Assembly (NCBI GenBank): GCA_034336665.1
Contig: JAPFBE010000002.1
Location: forward strand, 34,885,406 to 34,949,405
Source of the DNA: Luscinia megarhynchos
Taxonomy: Eukaryota; Chordata; Aves; Passeriformes; Turdidae
DNA: 64,000 bases
Direction of reading: 5' to 3'
Positions 13,201-26,485 of the stretch are shown here, in pieces. Below the pieces are notes generated by a model. The model made no database searches and was not told where the DNA came from. It saw nothing but the letters and a program-made list of their open reading frames with translations. The position numbers were made by a program, and so were the translations under genes. Position 1 is the stretch's first letter. Every line of letters begins with the position of its first letter.

Positions 13201-16200
13201 CCTACAAGAAGATTAATATTTCATACTATGGACCAGCGTGTAAGAGAATGAGCTATATTTTCTTCCAGTATGTCTGTGGTTTTTCTTCCATACTTTTTTC
13301 AATCTATCAAATTTATGTAATGTCAAATTACAGTCAGAGAATTTGCAAACAATGCAGTCTTAATGCAGGATGGAAGAAATGTAGGTATAGGGGAATTGCT
13401 TAGGTATCAACCCTATGGTAATGGTTCAAATAGTATAGTTTCAAATATTCTCTACCTCTCACCTTAACAAAGTATGTATTTACAAAAATCAAGCACAGTA
13501 AGTTCTGCATGTCACCATGACTTTAAACCATGTTCTTACATGCCAGTTTTATAAAACACACAAGAGCACAACTTCTGTGGGTAGATAGGGCATTTTCACT
13601 TTATTCTTGAATGCCTTAATGAATTTGCTTTAGCAATAGTAACAGGCTGAGAGGAAAATGTGACTCTTCAGCCACTATGATTCCAATGCAACGTTTGAGT
13701 ATTCCCTGGAGACCAATATCTGCCTTTGAACTTGGAGTTTGTGAACAAGGCAGAGATACAGATGAGTAGTGTTTCTGACCACTGCTCTAATGAGCAATCC
13801 CTTAAGTTCATTTTCAAGGCCTGCACTGTCTATATATTTGAATTTAATCTGCAGTAAAACTTAGCTGTGCATGTATGTGAGAACTGCTTCAAGAATTAAC
13901 CTCTGTTTATGTAAAAAGATAATGACATTAAAAAAAAAATCATTTAAATTTAATCAGGGTTGCCAAAAGACACCAGGCACCTTGAGGTAGAAAACCTCAT
14001 TGTACTACCAGAAAACAAGCTGAACAATGTTATATTTACATTACAGTGAGTTTGCAGCACTGAAGTTGTTGCTACGTATTTGTTTTACTGCACTAGAAAA
14101 TGGCTTTTAGCCACCTGTTTCACATAGATAAACAGAACACAGAAAAGGAGCTGCAGCAATAACTTGGGCCCTGAAATTGTTTCAGGAAATCTCAGGTTAT
14201 GATCTTCTTCTCCTTATTAACTGGGCTTCCAGGACTGCATCCTGGTGGATGACTGAAGAAGATGGAGAGTGGAGCAATCCTTAAGTGGTCTGAAGCCCTC
14301 AGCTGGAGAGATGACAGATGATTAATTTGGTATTTGAATTTATACTCAACAAACAACACATTTTCTGCTTTTCTCCTGAAGGAAGTTCTTTTGCTGACCA
14401 CCATGCCTGTCATTGGCTTTTATTTCAGAAAGAAACATAATATTGGCCTCCATGAGTGTAGAGCCATGAAATTAGAGTCAGAAGGTCGAGAAGAATTTGT
14501 TATAGTGGGCTCCTATTTGAACTTGGAAAACAGCTTGTATTTTATATCATTGTGCATAGTGATAAGCACAGCTGAAAAGAATGAGCAAGCTGATGAAGAA
14601 ATGGCAAAGGAGTGTTATGGCTTTAGTGATTTTCTTACAGTATAAACTGTGCACACTGGCCCTCTTCCAGACCCAAAAGCACAGTGCTGCCAAGATAAAC
14701 CTGTTTCCTGATGTGGATCTGCCCTTAGAGTACCATAAATCCTTAAAATTTGGGAAAGATTCACCAAATTGTGCCCGGATCATGCCTCTAGGCAGCCTGC
14801 CAAGGACATTATCTACAAAGGAAGACCCTCAGATCCCTACATTCAAAGAGTAGGCAAGTAGTAGCATCAAAAGCTGTTACTGTCATGAAAACTACTAGCA
14901 AATGTAGAAGTGACAAAAATGAAAGAAGTCACAAAAATGACTGAAGAACCAGCACCAACCTGCTATGCAAAAACTTAATCAGAGAATAACAAGGCATTAT
15001 GTTCTTTGTGGGTCCTGAGGGTACTATGTACACTGCATGAAAGCTGTGCATGGTGCAAACTTGTGCACAGAGATAAAAAGCCTCTGTGATATCCACTGAG
15101 CCTTAAATGCAACCAGACAGCTTTGGAGACAAGGAAGGTGAAAGAGATCTTGTGGATGTGAGTTCACTACACTCACTGGGCTTGGGGGCCAGGCATTCTT
15201 TTTTGAGCCTATTTTATTAAGCAGTATAGGCCTAGACAAAGCTTCCTTCTCCAAAAACAGTAAACAAAAACATCCTTCTGTAAGGAATAAACCTTTAGAA
15301 TTACCGTAAAAATAACACTGATGTCAAGTTGGTTGTAACATCTTTGCATAAAATAATGGCAGGTCAATTGGGCAGCAAGAAGAGAGAAAAAATTACATGA
15401 AATGGTACCCTAATGATTAGAAAGTTTATCAAAAAGGAGGGAGATCCTTAATCCAAGCTTCCTTACAGAAGTAGTTTTGACACTAAACTGTCATTATAAA
15501 ACATGCACACAGTTTGGGAAGTAGTCATACATCGCCACCTAACTCTTACTATGGTCACTCCTACAAGCATGATTTAAAAATAAAGCTGCTTTCTGGGGTT
15601 TTGAAACATACGTCAAAAATATGTAAAAAAAATACCCCAAACTCCACCCTGACACTATTTTAGTGAAATCTAAGGCATTTTCCAATTGTGTTGGGTAAAA
15701 CCTTGATGTGCCAGAGGATTTGATGCTGCTGAGATAAACAGTTTCTATTACCTTATTTAAGGCAGCTAATCATCCAAACTTAAAGCTTTTCTGATTTCTA
15801 TTCCATGATGACTGACCTGTTCTTTTTCTCTCAATAGAGAGCTTAGTTGGTTTTCTCAGAGCTGCCAGAGTCAGGTACCTACACACTTAATGAATAGAGA
15901 CCTATGTCTAATTTTCTTGATATTGCTGGCTATCAGCTCTCTCAGCTTCTAGATATTACAATTTTCTTAAAACTAACACATTCACTTTTACTTTTCTGTA
16001 TGTTTTTAAGGAGCAAAGTAGAATATTTATGCAATATTTGCATGATTAATGAATTTTGCTTAGACATTTTAACACTTTCATTTAATATCAGCTTTTGATA
16101 GTGCAGATTTTACATTTCATTTGTTCTCAGTAAATTTATAAAATTTGCTCTTATCATTCTTAACTCTGAAGGATATACATAGGCAGTGGTGTTGCTACAA

Positions 16201-17199
16201 CATTCCAGAATTTTTGGTCTTTTCTGAATGCTTCTCTTTTTTCTGCATGTTGTAGTTCAGGAAAAAAAAATGTTTTTATTACCATTTTCACATCTCACTT
16301 TAACTAAGGTGGTTATTTTACTGAAGTAATCTTTCATGACCATAAAATTGCAGGAGGCTTTGACATTTCATAAAGTATTTTTAAATAATTCCCAATCATA
16401 ATTCATACTTTTATGTTTCAGTACTTCCTCCCACTTGATTTTGTCCATAACTGTTTTCAGCTGTGTAAAATTACCCTTTCCAAAAAATCAGGTCTATGTT
16501 TTAACTAGTCAGAATATTGCTTTGCTACTATTCATTTCCAGTCTGAACTCAATCTGCTGTCTCAGAAGATTGCCCTTTAGCTGAGATTGAAGCCATGGAG
16601 AGTGAACAAGGACTCTTTAGAATGATGTAATGTGTGATACTCCATATGCTGTGTTCATAGTGCAAGACAGCTCTCAGGGCATGCTCTTTCAGTCAACACA
16701 GAATAGTGTTGCAATCATCAGTTTACATTTTGTTTGGAACACGTATATTGTTGAGAGGAACAGATTTTTAATTTGTTAGCATGAAGTGTACTGTTTGGAA
16801 GCGCCTTTATTTAAAAGATGTCTAACTTATACAATTGATTAATGGGTTTTAATTAGGAAATCCTGAACACCTTCTGTTGATGCTAAAAAATGCAATAGCA
16901 TTTGTATATTTTTTTAATCCATGTCCTGAGGTTTTACATACAGCCTAGGAAGTGGGAAGTCTGTGTGCATAAGTTAAATATCATATTTTTTAAATAGTTA
17001 ATTTTCTTTTACCTGGGTGTTTCCTACATTAAATTCTCACCTTAGAGCTCTGTCTTTACAGTGTAAAAAAGAAATATTTTGAATATCTTAGCTTTTAGCC
17101 CCATTCACTTCATGTGATTTTGGTTCTTGAATATTGTTAATAAAAATCTGAAATTGTCTAATTATGCAAATATAAAATAAAAACCCAGTTCTGTTTCAG
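10201..17199. other. Long AT-rich intergenic stretch, no gene recognised
   Basis: Scattered open frames of up to about 100 codons (for example 14334-14645 and 14581-14853) lack recognisable domains and show no convincing exon structure. The ORFs near 14.3-14.9 kb overlap on both strands, which argues for chance. No CR1, LTR or satellite was recognised. Confidence 0.5.
11763..11787. repeat. Short perfect inverted repeat (hairpin)
   Basis: Arms atttggatt (11763-11771) and aatccaaat (11779-11787) pair perfectly around a 7-base purine loop. It is not followed by features that suggest a functional terminator or RNA gene. Confidence 0.8.
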
Positions 17200-18401
17200 C
17201 TCTTGGGTACACACCTGCATCCTACTGGGCCCTGCATCTCAAGATAAACCATCAGCACATAGCCAATTAGAAGAAGGCTAAAACATTTTCTGGTCCCTTT
17301 CTGATCATTTTGGTAGGTGGGCAACCAGGATGGTGGAGATGCTTAAAGCTTAGACCTGAAGATAGTGATATTTCTGAAGACTGGGAAAAGTTAGGAGATA
17401 CCAGGATCTGCCTGTCTATCTTGTCACTATATGAAGACAGATTAGTTTATCATGTGAGGATATGTGAGGATTCAGCTAGACAGCCAGTATGAATTCCCAA
17501 ATTTAGCAGGGAAAGAGGTTGCTAAGAGGAAACCACTGTGTAAATTGGCCATTCACCCATTCAGTTTCTTTCCTTATATCGCTTTGGAAACCATTCCATA
17601 TTACAAATCCACTAGCCTTAACTAGTAACTCCATCTCCAGCCACAGAGCATGACACTAGCCTTAGTCCTTAACCATCAGCTCACCCTACTGCAAGCAAGA
17701 TGCACCAGGAGCACAGCCCTTCTCTGCTGATTTCCAGGGCACAAGCAGGTCCCCAGGGTCCTGTGAACTACTGTAAGGCTCCTTCTGGTTGATGAAATGT
17801 GAAAGAGGCAGACTGCAGAACAAAAGTATCAGAAAGGGCCCATTAAGCAGGTGAAAGATGCAGGATGGCTTCTACCACGAAACTGTATCAGGGTCATCAA
17901 GGTGAAGTGCTGGGTCCTGCCCAAGGTTGTGAGAGTAATGGCTAATAGCACCTCATAGTGTAGGAAAACACCTCGAAGCTCTCAAGAATTTAAATACTCA
18001 CTTCCTTTTTTAAATGTGATTTTCTGGTAGTAACAAAACCTCCCTATTTTTAGTTCTACTCTCAGTCCTTCTCTACTGGCAAGAGAAAAGCAAAGAAGGC
18101 TGCCAAGGTATTTATTCCTAGGATACCCTTCCTTGAGGGCATGCTGCAGCAGATAAAGAAGGTACCTTATAGAGAAAAAGGCAGCACAATACCTAACAAC
18201 TCATGAACTTGTCCAGAAAAAGTGCTCAAAGTTACTAGATGTCTAAGAGAGCCATATTTACATTTGGAGGATCATGCAGTATCTGTACTACCACAGCAGC
18301 AATGGTGATACAGCTGACACAAAAGTACAACACAATCCCATTGACAGGTCTTTAAGCATCATCCTCCCAGGTTTTGTGGTGGCCATTGCTGTGGAGGACT
18401 G
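17200..18401. other. Intergenic sequence of moderate complexity upstream of the LTR
   Basis: No gene is supported. A stretch at about 17892-17925 faintly resembles the part of CR1 ORF2 that encodes KAKCRVLHLG (here it reads KVKCWVLPK), but the flanks do not continue the match, so no element is called. Confidence 0.4.
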
Positions 18402-18802
18402 TGTGTAGGAGAAGGGATTACAGGCAACCTCACCCAGATGAGTCACAGCTCTGTTAATTACCAAAAACAGCCTCGCCCTTAATAGGTCACAGCTATATCC
18501 AATAAGGATAAGTGTGGTAAAAGGTTGGCTGGTCAGGGTAGGGTTCAGAGGAGAATGGAGAGGAATGATAGACCAAATGGGAACTAACCAAGTAGGAGAG
18601 AGAAATGCTGCTGTGAGGACAGTCTAGGTCTGCTGTTGGAGCCTGCAGTCAGAGTCTGCAAGGGAAGCCTAAAAGTGGGAGCTTGCTGTAGTCAGTCAGT
18701 GAGGAGTTGGAGTTGGTAAGCCGAGTTCTGAGGAAAAATAAGTGGTGATCCTTCTCACATTGTTGAACGTGTCTGTGTCTTGTAGTATTTCTATCCCTAA
18801 CA
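18402..18802 (+). mobile_element. Probable solo LTR of an avian endogenous retrovirus
   Basis: The block starts TGTGTAGG and ends CCCTAACA, so it has the TG...CA termini expected of a retroviral LTR, at about 400 bases. It has an LTR-like layout: a CCAAT-type string (tccaataagg, about 18498-18507), then a degenerate polyadenylation-like segment (gaggaaaaataagtggtgat at 18730-18749), then a short T/G-rich R/U5-like end before the terminal CA. No gag, pol or env remnant adjoins it, so if it is an LTR it is a solo copy from recombination. I could not find a matching target-site duplication. The family is unnamed because it was recognised by pattern only. Confidence 0.55.
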
Positions 18803-21800
18803 TGAGCCCTGCTGCAATGCTGAGCACTCCCACTGTCTTTGCACATGGATGATCAAGGACAATATTGTTGTCAAAGGACCTGAGACCACCAGCTGTTCTT
18901 CCTTTTCCCCTCTGTGTGAAGGCCTCAACATGACTAATATTCCTTCACCAACCACTATCAGTAACAGAAACATGACTGTGCAGGCTGAGATTTGGAAGCC
19001 ATTTATGCAGGATCTTGAAGGAAGTAAAAACCCTATTGATACTGTAAAGGTGTGGACTGGGGGAGAGAGTGTATGAGCACTGAAAGAAATCAAACATTGT
19101 TATTCTACAGAATGTCTTTATTAGCTAGTATTTAACTTTATTATAACCCAGTTGTGTCACTGTGAGCAGTGCTGGATGTATACCCTGATCATTGGCCCCC
19201 TTCAACAGGGAAGGGATGGCATCCTGGACACAGGCAATCTCCCAGGCGCACTGGAAGAGCATATGGGGAGGCAGCTAGGCACATGGTCACAGTTTGTCCC
19301 CAGCATCATTCTTTTAAAGCTCATCCATGCCAGATGCAAATCTGATACAAACTGATACAGGGAGGAGAGGAAAAAAGGAGAATATTTGCAGTTAAAACTG
19401 TCTTTTCCCCCTTTCCCAAAAGAGCTGTACCCGTGCAACTAAAGATACCTGATTAAGCAGGAAGAGTGCATGTTGCTTCTGCTGAAATAGATTTATAAAT
19501 ATTGATTTTTAGAACAGATTTGCTTACATACTTTATTCTCAACTTTATAGAATTATTTAAATTAGGCCTATGGTCTAACTGGAAACTGTCCTTAAGTGCT
19601 ATGCATCGTGGACTGTTGTGCTGTCATCTTCTAAATATATTCACTTATACCTTACAAATAAAAATAGGTTTTGCTATCACAACTCATTTCCATGTTATGA
19701 AGATGTTACAGAATTGGAACATTTCTTATCATTCAGAAGCTGAATATGACAAGATTTATGTTAACTAAACAGCTGCCAATGGAAATTAACTAACAACTTG
19801 AATTCGTGCATTGGATTACGAACCATACTTAAAAGTTTTCAAATTGAATTATATTTGTCTGAACATGCAAAAACACTTGGAAATGACAATTTCAGAGCGA
19901 AACAATATTTTAAATATATATAAGTGGAAAAGTTACACTTTATAATTTCCAGGGTATACAAAAAGAAAGAGGCTGGTAAATACTGTTATTTATTGATATT
20001 GTCTGAAAAGACATCTAGATCAAGATAGGACGCTTCTGAAATCTTTGCCAATAACTAGGTTTATAAAATTGGAAAAAATGTATATTATTTTTATGTACTT
20101 TTTATCACCGACTCTTGTATGATTCCACTAAGTCTTGAAAGTGCTTTTGTGAGTTTGCACGTATACAAGCACAAGAAACTTACTTTTCCAAAACTCCACT
20201 ACTCTGTATTTTTGTTCTCTATATGGTTTACCATGCCATTGTGAAAGCTCTATGTTAAGTGACACCAAATTCTGGCATTTTTTTAGAAAAAGTATCTGAG
20301 TAACTAAACTGTTATATCAAAAATTAATCCTGATGTTTTCCCCCCTCAGAATTGCAAGTCCTTTAAAAAGATGAACAAAGTGTATATTTCAGGGATAAAT
20401 GAGTAGGAAGTTTAGTATGAGCAATGTCAAACAAAGCTAAAGCTGTCACACAGAAATCAAAATGTCTAAAAATGAGTCTGGTTTCATGATAGCAGCTGAA
20501 ATGAAAATGTGGGAAAGAAGAAGGCAGAGGAAAAATAATTTTATAAAGCTAATTCTACTTGAAGTTCTAGAAAGAAGGCTTTTGTAAAAAAGTGTTGTGA
20601 GTGAACCCTTCTGAACTATGTAAGAAATTAAACTTTGAAATAATTTTTCTGCCTTCTAAAATTCCAGTTAAAATGTTAATGAAGAGTTACATATCGATTG
20701 TACTTAAATAATGTCAAATTCTGACATTGCTTTGCATAAACATGAAAAATAAATGCTGGCTCCAAAATCTGAACCTAGAATTCTAATTCAAAGTATCTTA
20801 TTGTTGGATGATTCAACATACCAAAAATGAAGGAAATAAAGCAACAACTGCTGCTAATGTGTGAACTGGGACAGACCATAATTTTTTTCACCCCCTTTTG
20901 TGAAGTACAAAAACTTATTGAAAGAAGAAAACACATATTTGTATCACTAACAGATTATGGCAAAATATGCATATATAAGTAGTGCAATTGACTAGAAATA
21001 ATTCCATTTCATATATTCATAACCTGAGAGTTCAATTCCTGCTTTTTTGAAAAACAATAACTTATTTCCAAGCACACATTTCAGTGGAGCTGGAGGTAAG
21101 AAGCATGATTTGCATTCTTTTGCAGATTATTAGTATTTATTGTAAGTCTAAGAATTATTCTTCTGGAAAAAATATACAATCGTCTTAATTCCAAATATAC
21201 TTTGGATTGTGGCTTTACTGCTACCACCAACACAGTGCAGAGGAATTCTATTTTTTAGACAGTAAAAAAGAAACGTAATTTAAATTAGGGCCCAAACTCC
21301 TGAAGGGACCCCAACCCAGCTTCTCAAAGTAGATATGCACTGTGCTTCCATTTTATCAATCTGCAAACAGAGAATAGTCACTGATGTGAGAAAATGGCCA
21401 CTAATGACTGATAAAAGCTGTAATTATTCTATAATCTCTGTGAAAGTAAAACAGAAAGCTTTCAATTTTATGTACAAATTATAGAAAAAAAAGTTAGATG
21501 AATTTGAGGCCAATGAAAATGTCTTTTGAAAAATAAACTTGATGGAAATAAATCAATCTGTTTCCAGTAGTTCTCACAGTAAGTAAACTATGCATTTGCC
21601 TTTTAAGGAGAAAGTGAGTCTTGCATCGAATGTTGAAAAAAAAGCTGGAAAAAATAGGAAGCCCACAAAAACAGAAGAGTTTCAGAAAATAATTATTTTT
21701 TAATTAATATTTCAAAAAGGACGTTATAAAAGATATTCCATAGTTCAAAAGTACTTCAAACGAGATGTGGCAAAATTTCTTTGAAGATCTCTTTCTCCGA

Positions 21801-22485
21801 TATGCTCTTAACAACATTAATATGATAAAACTTGAAGTTCTTCTCTGATTTGTACCTGTGCATGTCAGATACATTGCTGGATACAAAGCAAAAATATCAG
21901 AAAGACTGAATTCATCCTTGATCCCTAAAGAGTTGCTTCAGATAAAATTCTCAAGAAAAGCAATGACAAGTCACGGGTTCTCCTTCAATTTCAGAGTCTC
22001 AGTCTCTCAATTCAATCTTGCTACTGTTTTTTTTTTTGTTTTGTTTTATTCCTTTTGCCATCATGTCTACATTACTCAATATTTTCTCAACACACTCCAC
22101 ATGCAAAGTCCAGTCTATAACTTTTGGAGCACAGAAATCATTAGTTTCTGACAATTTCATGCAAAAGTAGGAAAATTAAATATCTTTTCCTTACTTTCTT
22201 GCTTGTAGCCACTTTTTTCCTATTCCTAACATGCAATCCTTTACATCCATGGAGATGTCTGAAAAATTAACAGGGACCTCTGTACTCACTGATGAATGAA
22301 AAAAATCATGTAGCTTCCTACAAGGACCTGTACAATCCAAAAATTGCTTCTTTGTGGCTGAACCTACTTAATATAAATATGCTTTCTCACTTTTGCAGCC
22401 TTCTTTTCCACTGCATCATCATGCATAGATGATCAGTAGCATAACCTTTCCTTTTGCATAGTGCTCATTGCAATATTTCTTTTTC
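18803..22485. other. AT-rich intergenic sequence, nothing recognised
   Basis: A 75-codon frame at 18849-19076 and others have no recognisable domain. The run at 22028-22048 is T-rich low complexity. Confidence 0.5.
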
Positions 22486-22805
22486 TGTGGTTTAACCCCA
22501 GCTGGCAACTAAACACAGATAGCCACTCACATGGCCCACTCCCTCTCACTGGGATGGGGGAAGAGAATTGAAATGGTAAAAGTGAGAAAACTCATGGGCT
22601 GAGATAAGAATTTTAGTATTTTAATAATAATGATGAAAATAATATTGCAAGGAAAAGGAAAACAACAAAGATAAATAGATAAAGCCCAAGAAAAACAAGT
22701 GGCACAAATGAAAACAGTTGCTCCATGAAACAACTGATGCCCAGCCAGTCCCTGAGCTCCAGCACTGTTACCATTCCCTTCATATCAATGCAACAGAACA
22801 AGAAA
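22486..22805 (+). mobile_element. Avian ERV LTR fragment
   Basis: It begins TGTGGTTTAACCCCAGCTGG followed by a caactaaacac string. This is the characteristic opening of a very common avian LTR (usual start TGTCATGGTTTAACCCCAGC, here with a 3-base deletion). The middle is the A-rich segment with repeated aataat/aaaat strings typical of that family (about 22608-22700), followed by a gatgcccagccagtccctga string at 22737-22756. The 3' part is missing or too diverged to place, and no retroviral coding sequence adjoins it. The identification is from recognition of the start and order of blocks, not from an alignment. Confidence 0.75.
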
Positions 22806-25800
22806 TAACTTGTTTGCTGCTAAAAACTAGCAATACATATTGAATAGTTACTAGCCAAAATAAAATAATTACATTAAATTCATGTATTTTTTTTGAGGGG
22901 TTCATCTAAATCAATGGTAGGAATGTAAAATTCATAGAAACACAAAAAGAAAAACCCAGATAAAATGTGACAATTATGCATCTTTAATCCCGTGTTTCAA
23001 GAATAGGCATAGATTTTCATTGCCCTGATATCTTCTGTATCCTTGGTGGCTCCTGGTGAAAAAATATTTCTAACCTGCATCTTTAGGCACAGTTTAGGCC
23101 CCAAACTCAGGTGCAGAGTGAAACTCAAGAGGTGCTCTGTGGGGTCAGGGTAGGAGAAGGGCTTCTCCAGAAACCAGATCAGAATGAAGACCTGGCTGTG
23201 GTGCTCATTTGCATTATGAAGGAAAACATCTCCCTCTCTCCCTCTGTCTCCCCTGCTTATCATAACAGCAGTATGGCATACTGATAAAAGTATGTAAAGC
23301 CAACCTACACAAATCTCTGTCATTACTTATTTCAGGATCTTTTACCTACATTACTTTAGTTTGTTTTCACTCCCCACAATTCTGAATAATCTCTTTAACC
23401 CTCATTGTGGGGTAAAAAGCCCCAAGTAAAATAATATGCAATTACTAAATATGTAATGTCTCTTTTTTTGTATTGTTACCCAATTATTTTCTGTACTCCT
23501 TTTATTCAAATCCCTTCAAGTAAAATCTAACCTTCTAATTCCTAATTCCAAGCGTGTTATACAATTTAAATATAGAAAATGTGAATGTATTGAGAGTTCC
23601 TAAGGAAAATGAATGAGAGAGGAAGAAGGAGAGGGGTAGGGAACTGGGAATAGGAAGAAGGAGTCAGAGAAAGAGGGAGCTGGGTAAGAGGGAGGAAAAA
23701 GGGAGAAAGAAACAGCTGGTGATATGATGCAGCTGAACATCAAATGTTGGAGTCTATTTGACAACAAGCAGAACACCAGACATATTCTGGAAGCTTTCCA
23801 GTTGCCTGGAGGCCACAGATCCTAATTATTACATTCCATCATCAGCATGCTCACTCCACTTCTATCATGGTCTGATAACGTAGAGGGAAGCATTATAAGG
23901 TTAACAAATTTTCTTCACTTGGTACACAGTAAAATTTGTATACTGCACTGGTGGGAGAAAGCTTACAGAACTGATGAGATTTGACCTATATGTTGGAATG
24001 ACCAGATTCTATGTACTTATATGTCTCAAGGCATTTCAAACCTAGGAACCCAGACCAATTATTTTTAAAAAATGCAGTTCAGCTGTATAAGGAATAATAA
24101 TTCGAAAAGAAAATTACTCCAAGTTTGGTTTTTTTCATAGTTATCATAACTAAAGTATATAAAGCCATTAAAAAAAAAAAAAGAAAGAAAAAAAGAATTC
24201 AAAAGTGGGATGTAGAAAATAAGACTATGCATTAAGAATTTTCTGAAGCTAACCAGAAAATATGAGTCCAAATAATTTTTCTGAAGACAATATATTCAGT
24301 GGAATTTGTCATGCAAAATGAAAACACCTGCAGAAGGGAAATACTTTTAAGATTCAGAGAAGGCAAATAATTGCTATGCTCAAACTACTAATTTTGATCA
24401 AATATGATAGAAGCTCCAAAATTTTTTGGAGAGAGTAGGGTATTTCCCTAGATCTCTGCAAACTATATTCACTCAGCTAAACTCTACTCTACATCTACCC
24501 CCTCCTTTACCTTGAGAGAGTAAAATAACCTAAACATATAAAATGGTATTTAAAAAAAAAGATATTTTGCATCATATATAAAGAATACACCAATTCTAAG
24601 TCAGTGAGGAATGAAAAAAATCATGATTATGCATATATGTAATTTTGTTAGCATTTCTGAAGGGAAATGGAATCTTCTTCCTTCAGAGACATCATTATCA
24701 TATTCAAGGAAAATTGCACTTTTGAATGAGACCTTTATTTACAACCTACAGAAACTTTTTGGTCATTTACAATTTCCAAGCAATACATAGGAATGAATGG
24801 TTTGATGCCAACCTTTCAAATATAGGTAATTAATTCAATAATTAATTTTCTGCATTCTACAGTTTATGCTCAGGAACAGATATCTTTCTCTGTTCTTAAT
24901 GCTAAACTGTCAACTAACCTCATTAATGGCATTTCATGTCATTCTTTTATTTTTCTTATGAAGGTTTTTGATAACGGAAAGGCAAGAGAAGATATATTCT
25001 ATCAGTTTGCTCCTGAAACACATTTAAAACAACAATTTAGATTCTCTGAAGACACAAAACATTAATGAATGCAATCCATTTCTTGGTGGGAAATTATAAA
25101 GGTCAATGTAAAACATATTAATTTCTTCAGGTAAGTGAGAAAGTCAAACTCAAGTTTCCAGGCAATTACACACAATCAAATAACCCCACTCTGGATTTTT
25201 GAAGAGCAATGAAGATAAAGTATTCTGTAAAAAATACCACTAGAGCTGTCATGATAGCAGGATGACCGTGGGTCTTTTTTTTTAACTTCAGCTATTAGTC
25301 AGAGAAATACAATGAAAAATTTTGCCCTAGGCTTTGGAGTGATGCATTGCTCTTACTATGCATGAGTTCTCTGACCCAGAGTCAGACCACATGGCTAACA
25401 GATATACATCATGAAAAGCCTTATCCTGTGTAACTTCATAATTAGTAAGAGTAATAGTAATAATGATAATAATTATAATTGCCAAAGTTTGTGTCTGTAC
25501 CTTAAAAGACATCACAGTTTGAGAAAATAAATTTATATTCAGGAGTTGAAAATAAAGCAAGCAAGCAAGCAAGCAAGCCCTTCACTACTAAGTTACATTT
25601 AATGAGGTATAGCCACAACAACTTGGAGGAACTATCTACTCATAGAACTACTTAGTGACCTAACTGCAAGATCTTTTGGATGTTTTTTGTTGTTTTTTTA
25701 ATATTATCAAAAATAGATATAATTTACAGAAGAAATTGACAAGCTATTTCTTGCTTCCTATTCTGGATAGTGTTTATACAAAAAAGCCATCACAGGGCAA

Positions 25801-26250
25801 ATCACTCTCACCTGCTAGAAGTGCCTTTGGCATCTCTCCATTGTAATGGCTTGTAAAAACTGTCAATACTGCAATACTGTGTTTTTTGGCACAGAGATAT
25901 CAAACACACTCTCCCTTGATTCCCCCCTCAGCAGTCCTGGCCCACCTTGCAGGTCAACTGCAAGCATCTGGACAGCTGTGGGACCTTCACTTGATGTGGA
26001 TGTGCTTTCCTTAGGCATCCTATAGAGGTTGCACTAAAAAGTGCATACCATATTGATTTGCCCTGGCCCCCAAGTCTCACACCTGCACTTTCTGCTTCTA
26101 AAGAGGTATTTCGCCTTTTTGGCATTAACATCACAGCTCCTAAAATGACATTCTTCTCTCCTTTACCTCCTTGCACATTTCAGAGAATAAAAACTCATCT
26201 GGAGTTTTGATACCTTTTATAGAGACCCTACAGATTTCAGATAAGATGAA
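22806..26250. other. AT-rich intergenic sequence with small low-complexity tracts
   Basis: A purine-rich, GA-skewed stretch lies at about 23611-23712. A-rich runs occur near 24170-24195. A trinucleotide-like AAT/ATA stretch lies near 25448-25480. No gene is supported. Confidence 0.5.
25557..25578. repeat. (GCAA)n tetranucleotide microsatellite
   Basis: Five and a half perfect GCAA units. Short and uninterrupted. Confidence 0.95.
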
Positions 26251-26485
26251 AAAGGAAAGGAAAGGAAAGGAAAGGAAAGGAAAGGAAAGGAAAGGAAAGG
26301 AAAGGAAAGGAAAGGAAAGGAAAGGAAAGGAAAGGAAAGGAAAGGAAAGGAAAGGAAAGGAAAGGAAAGGAAAGGAAAGGAAAGGAAAGGAAAGGAAAGG
26401 AAAGGAAAGGAAAGGAAAGGAAAGGAAAGGAAAGGAAAGGAAAGGAAAGGAAAGGAAAGGAAAGGAAAGGAAAGGAAAGGAAAGG
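26251..26485. repeat. (AAAGG)47 perfect pentanucleotide microsatellite
   Basis: Counting the lines gives 47 consecutive AAAGG units with no substitution or indel over 235 bases. The plus strand is all purine from 26248 to 26487. Open frames of about 95-123 codons on both strands are repeat artefacts (KERKG or SFPFL repeats). The absence of interruptions implies recent expansion or ongoing length turnover, and the assembled length may not be the true allele length. Confidence 0.99.

Noticed and set aside
14334..14853. Adjacent plus-strand frames of 103 and 90 codons as a possible gene
   Set aside because: They overlap in different frames and overlap a 78-codon minus-strand frame. No domain, no conserved-looking motif, and no convincing splice pair was found.
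17892..17940. A fifth CR1 ORF2 fragment
   Set aside because: Only about 35 bases resemble the KAKCRVLHLG-coding region and neither flank continues the match.
18849..19076. 75-codon frame next to the LTR as a retroviral coding remnant
   Set aside because: No conserved retroviral motif was seen, and it is not continued by other coding fragments.
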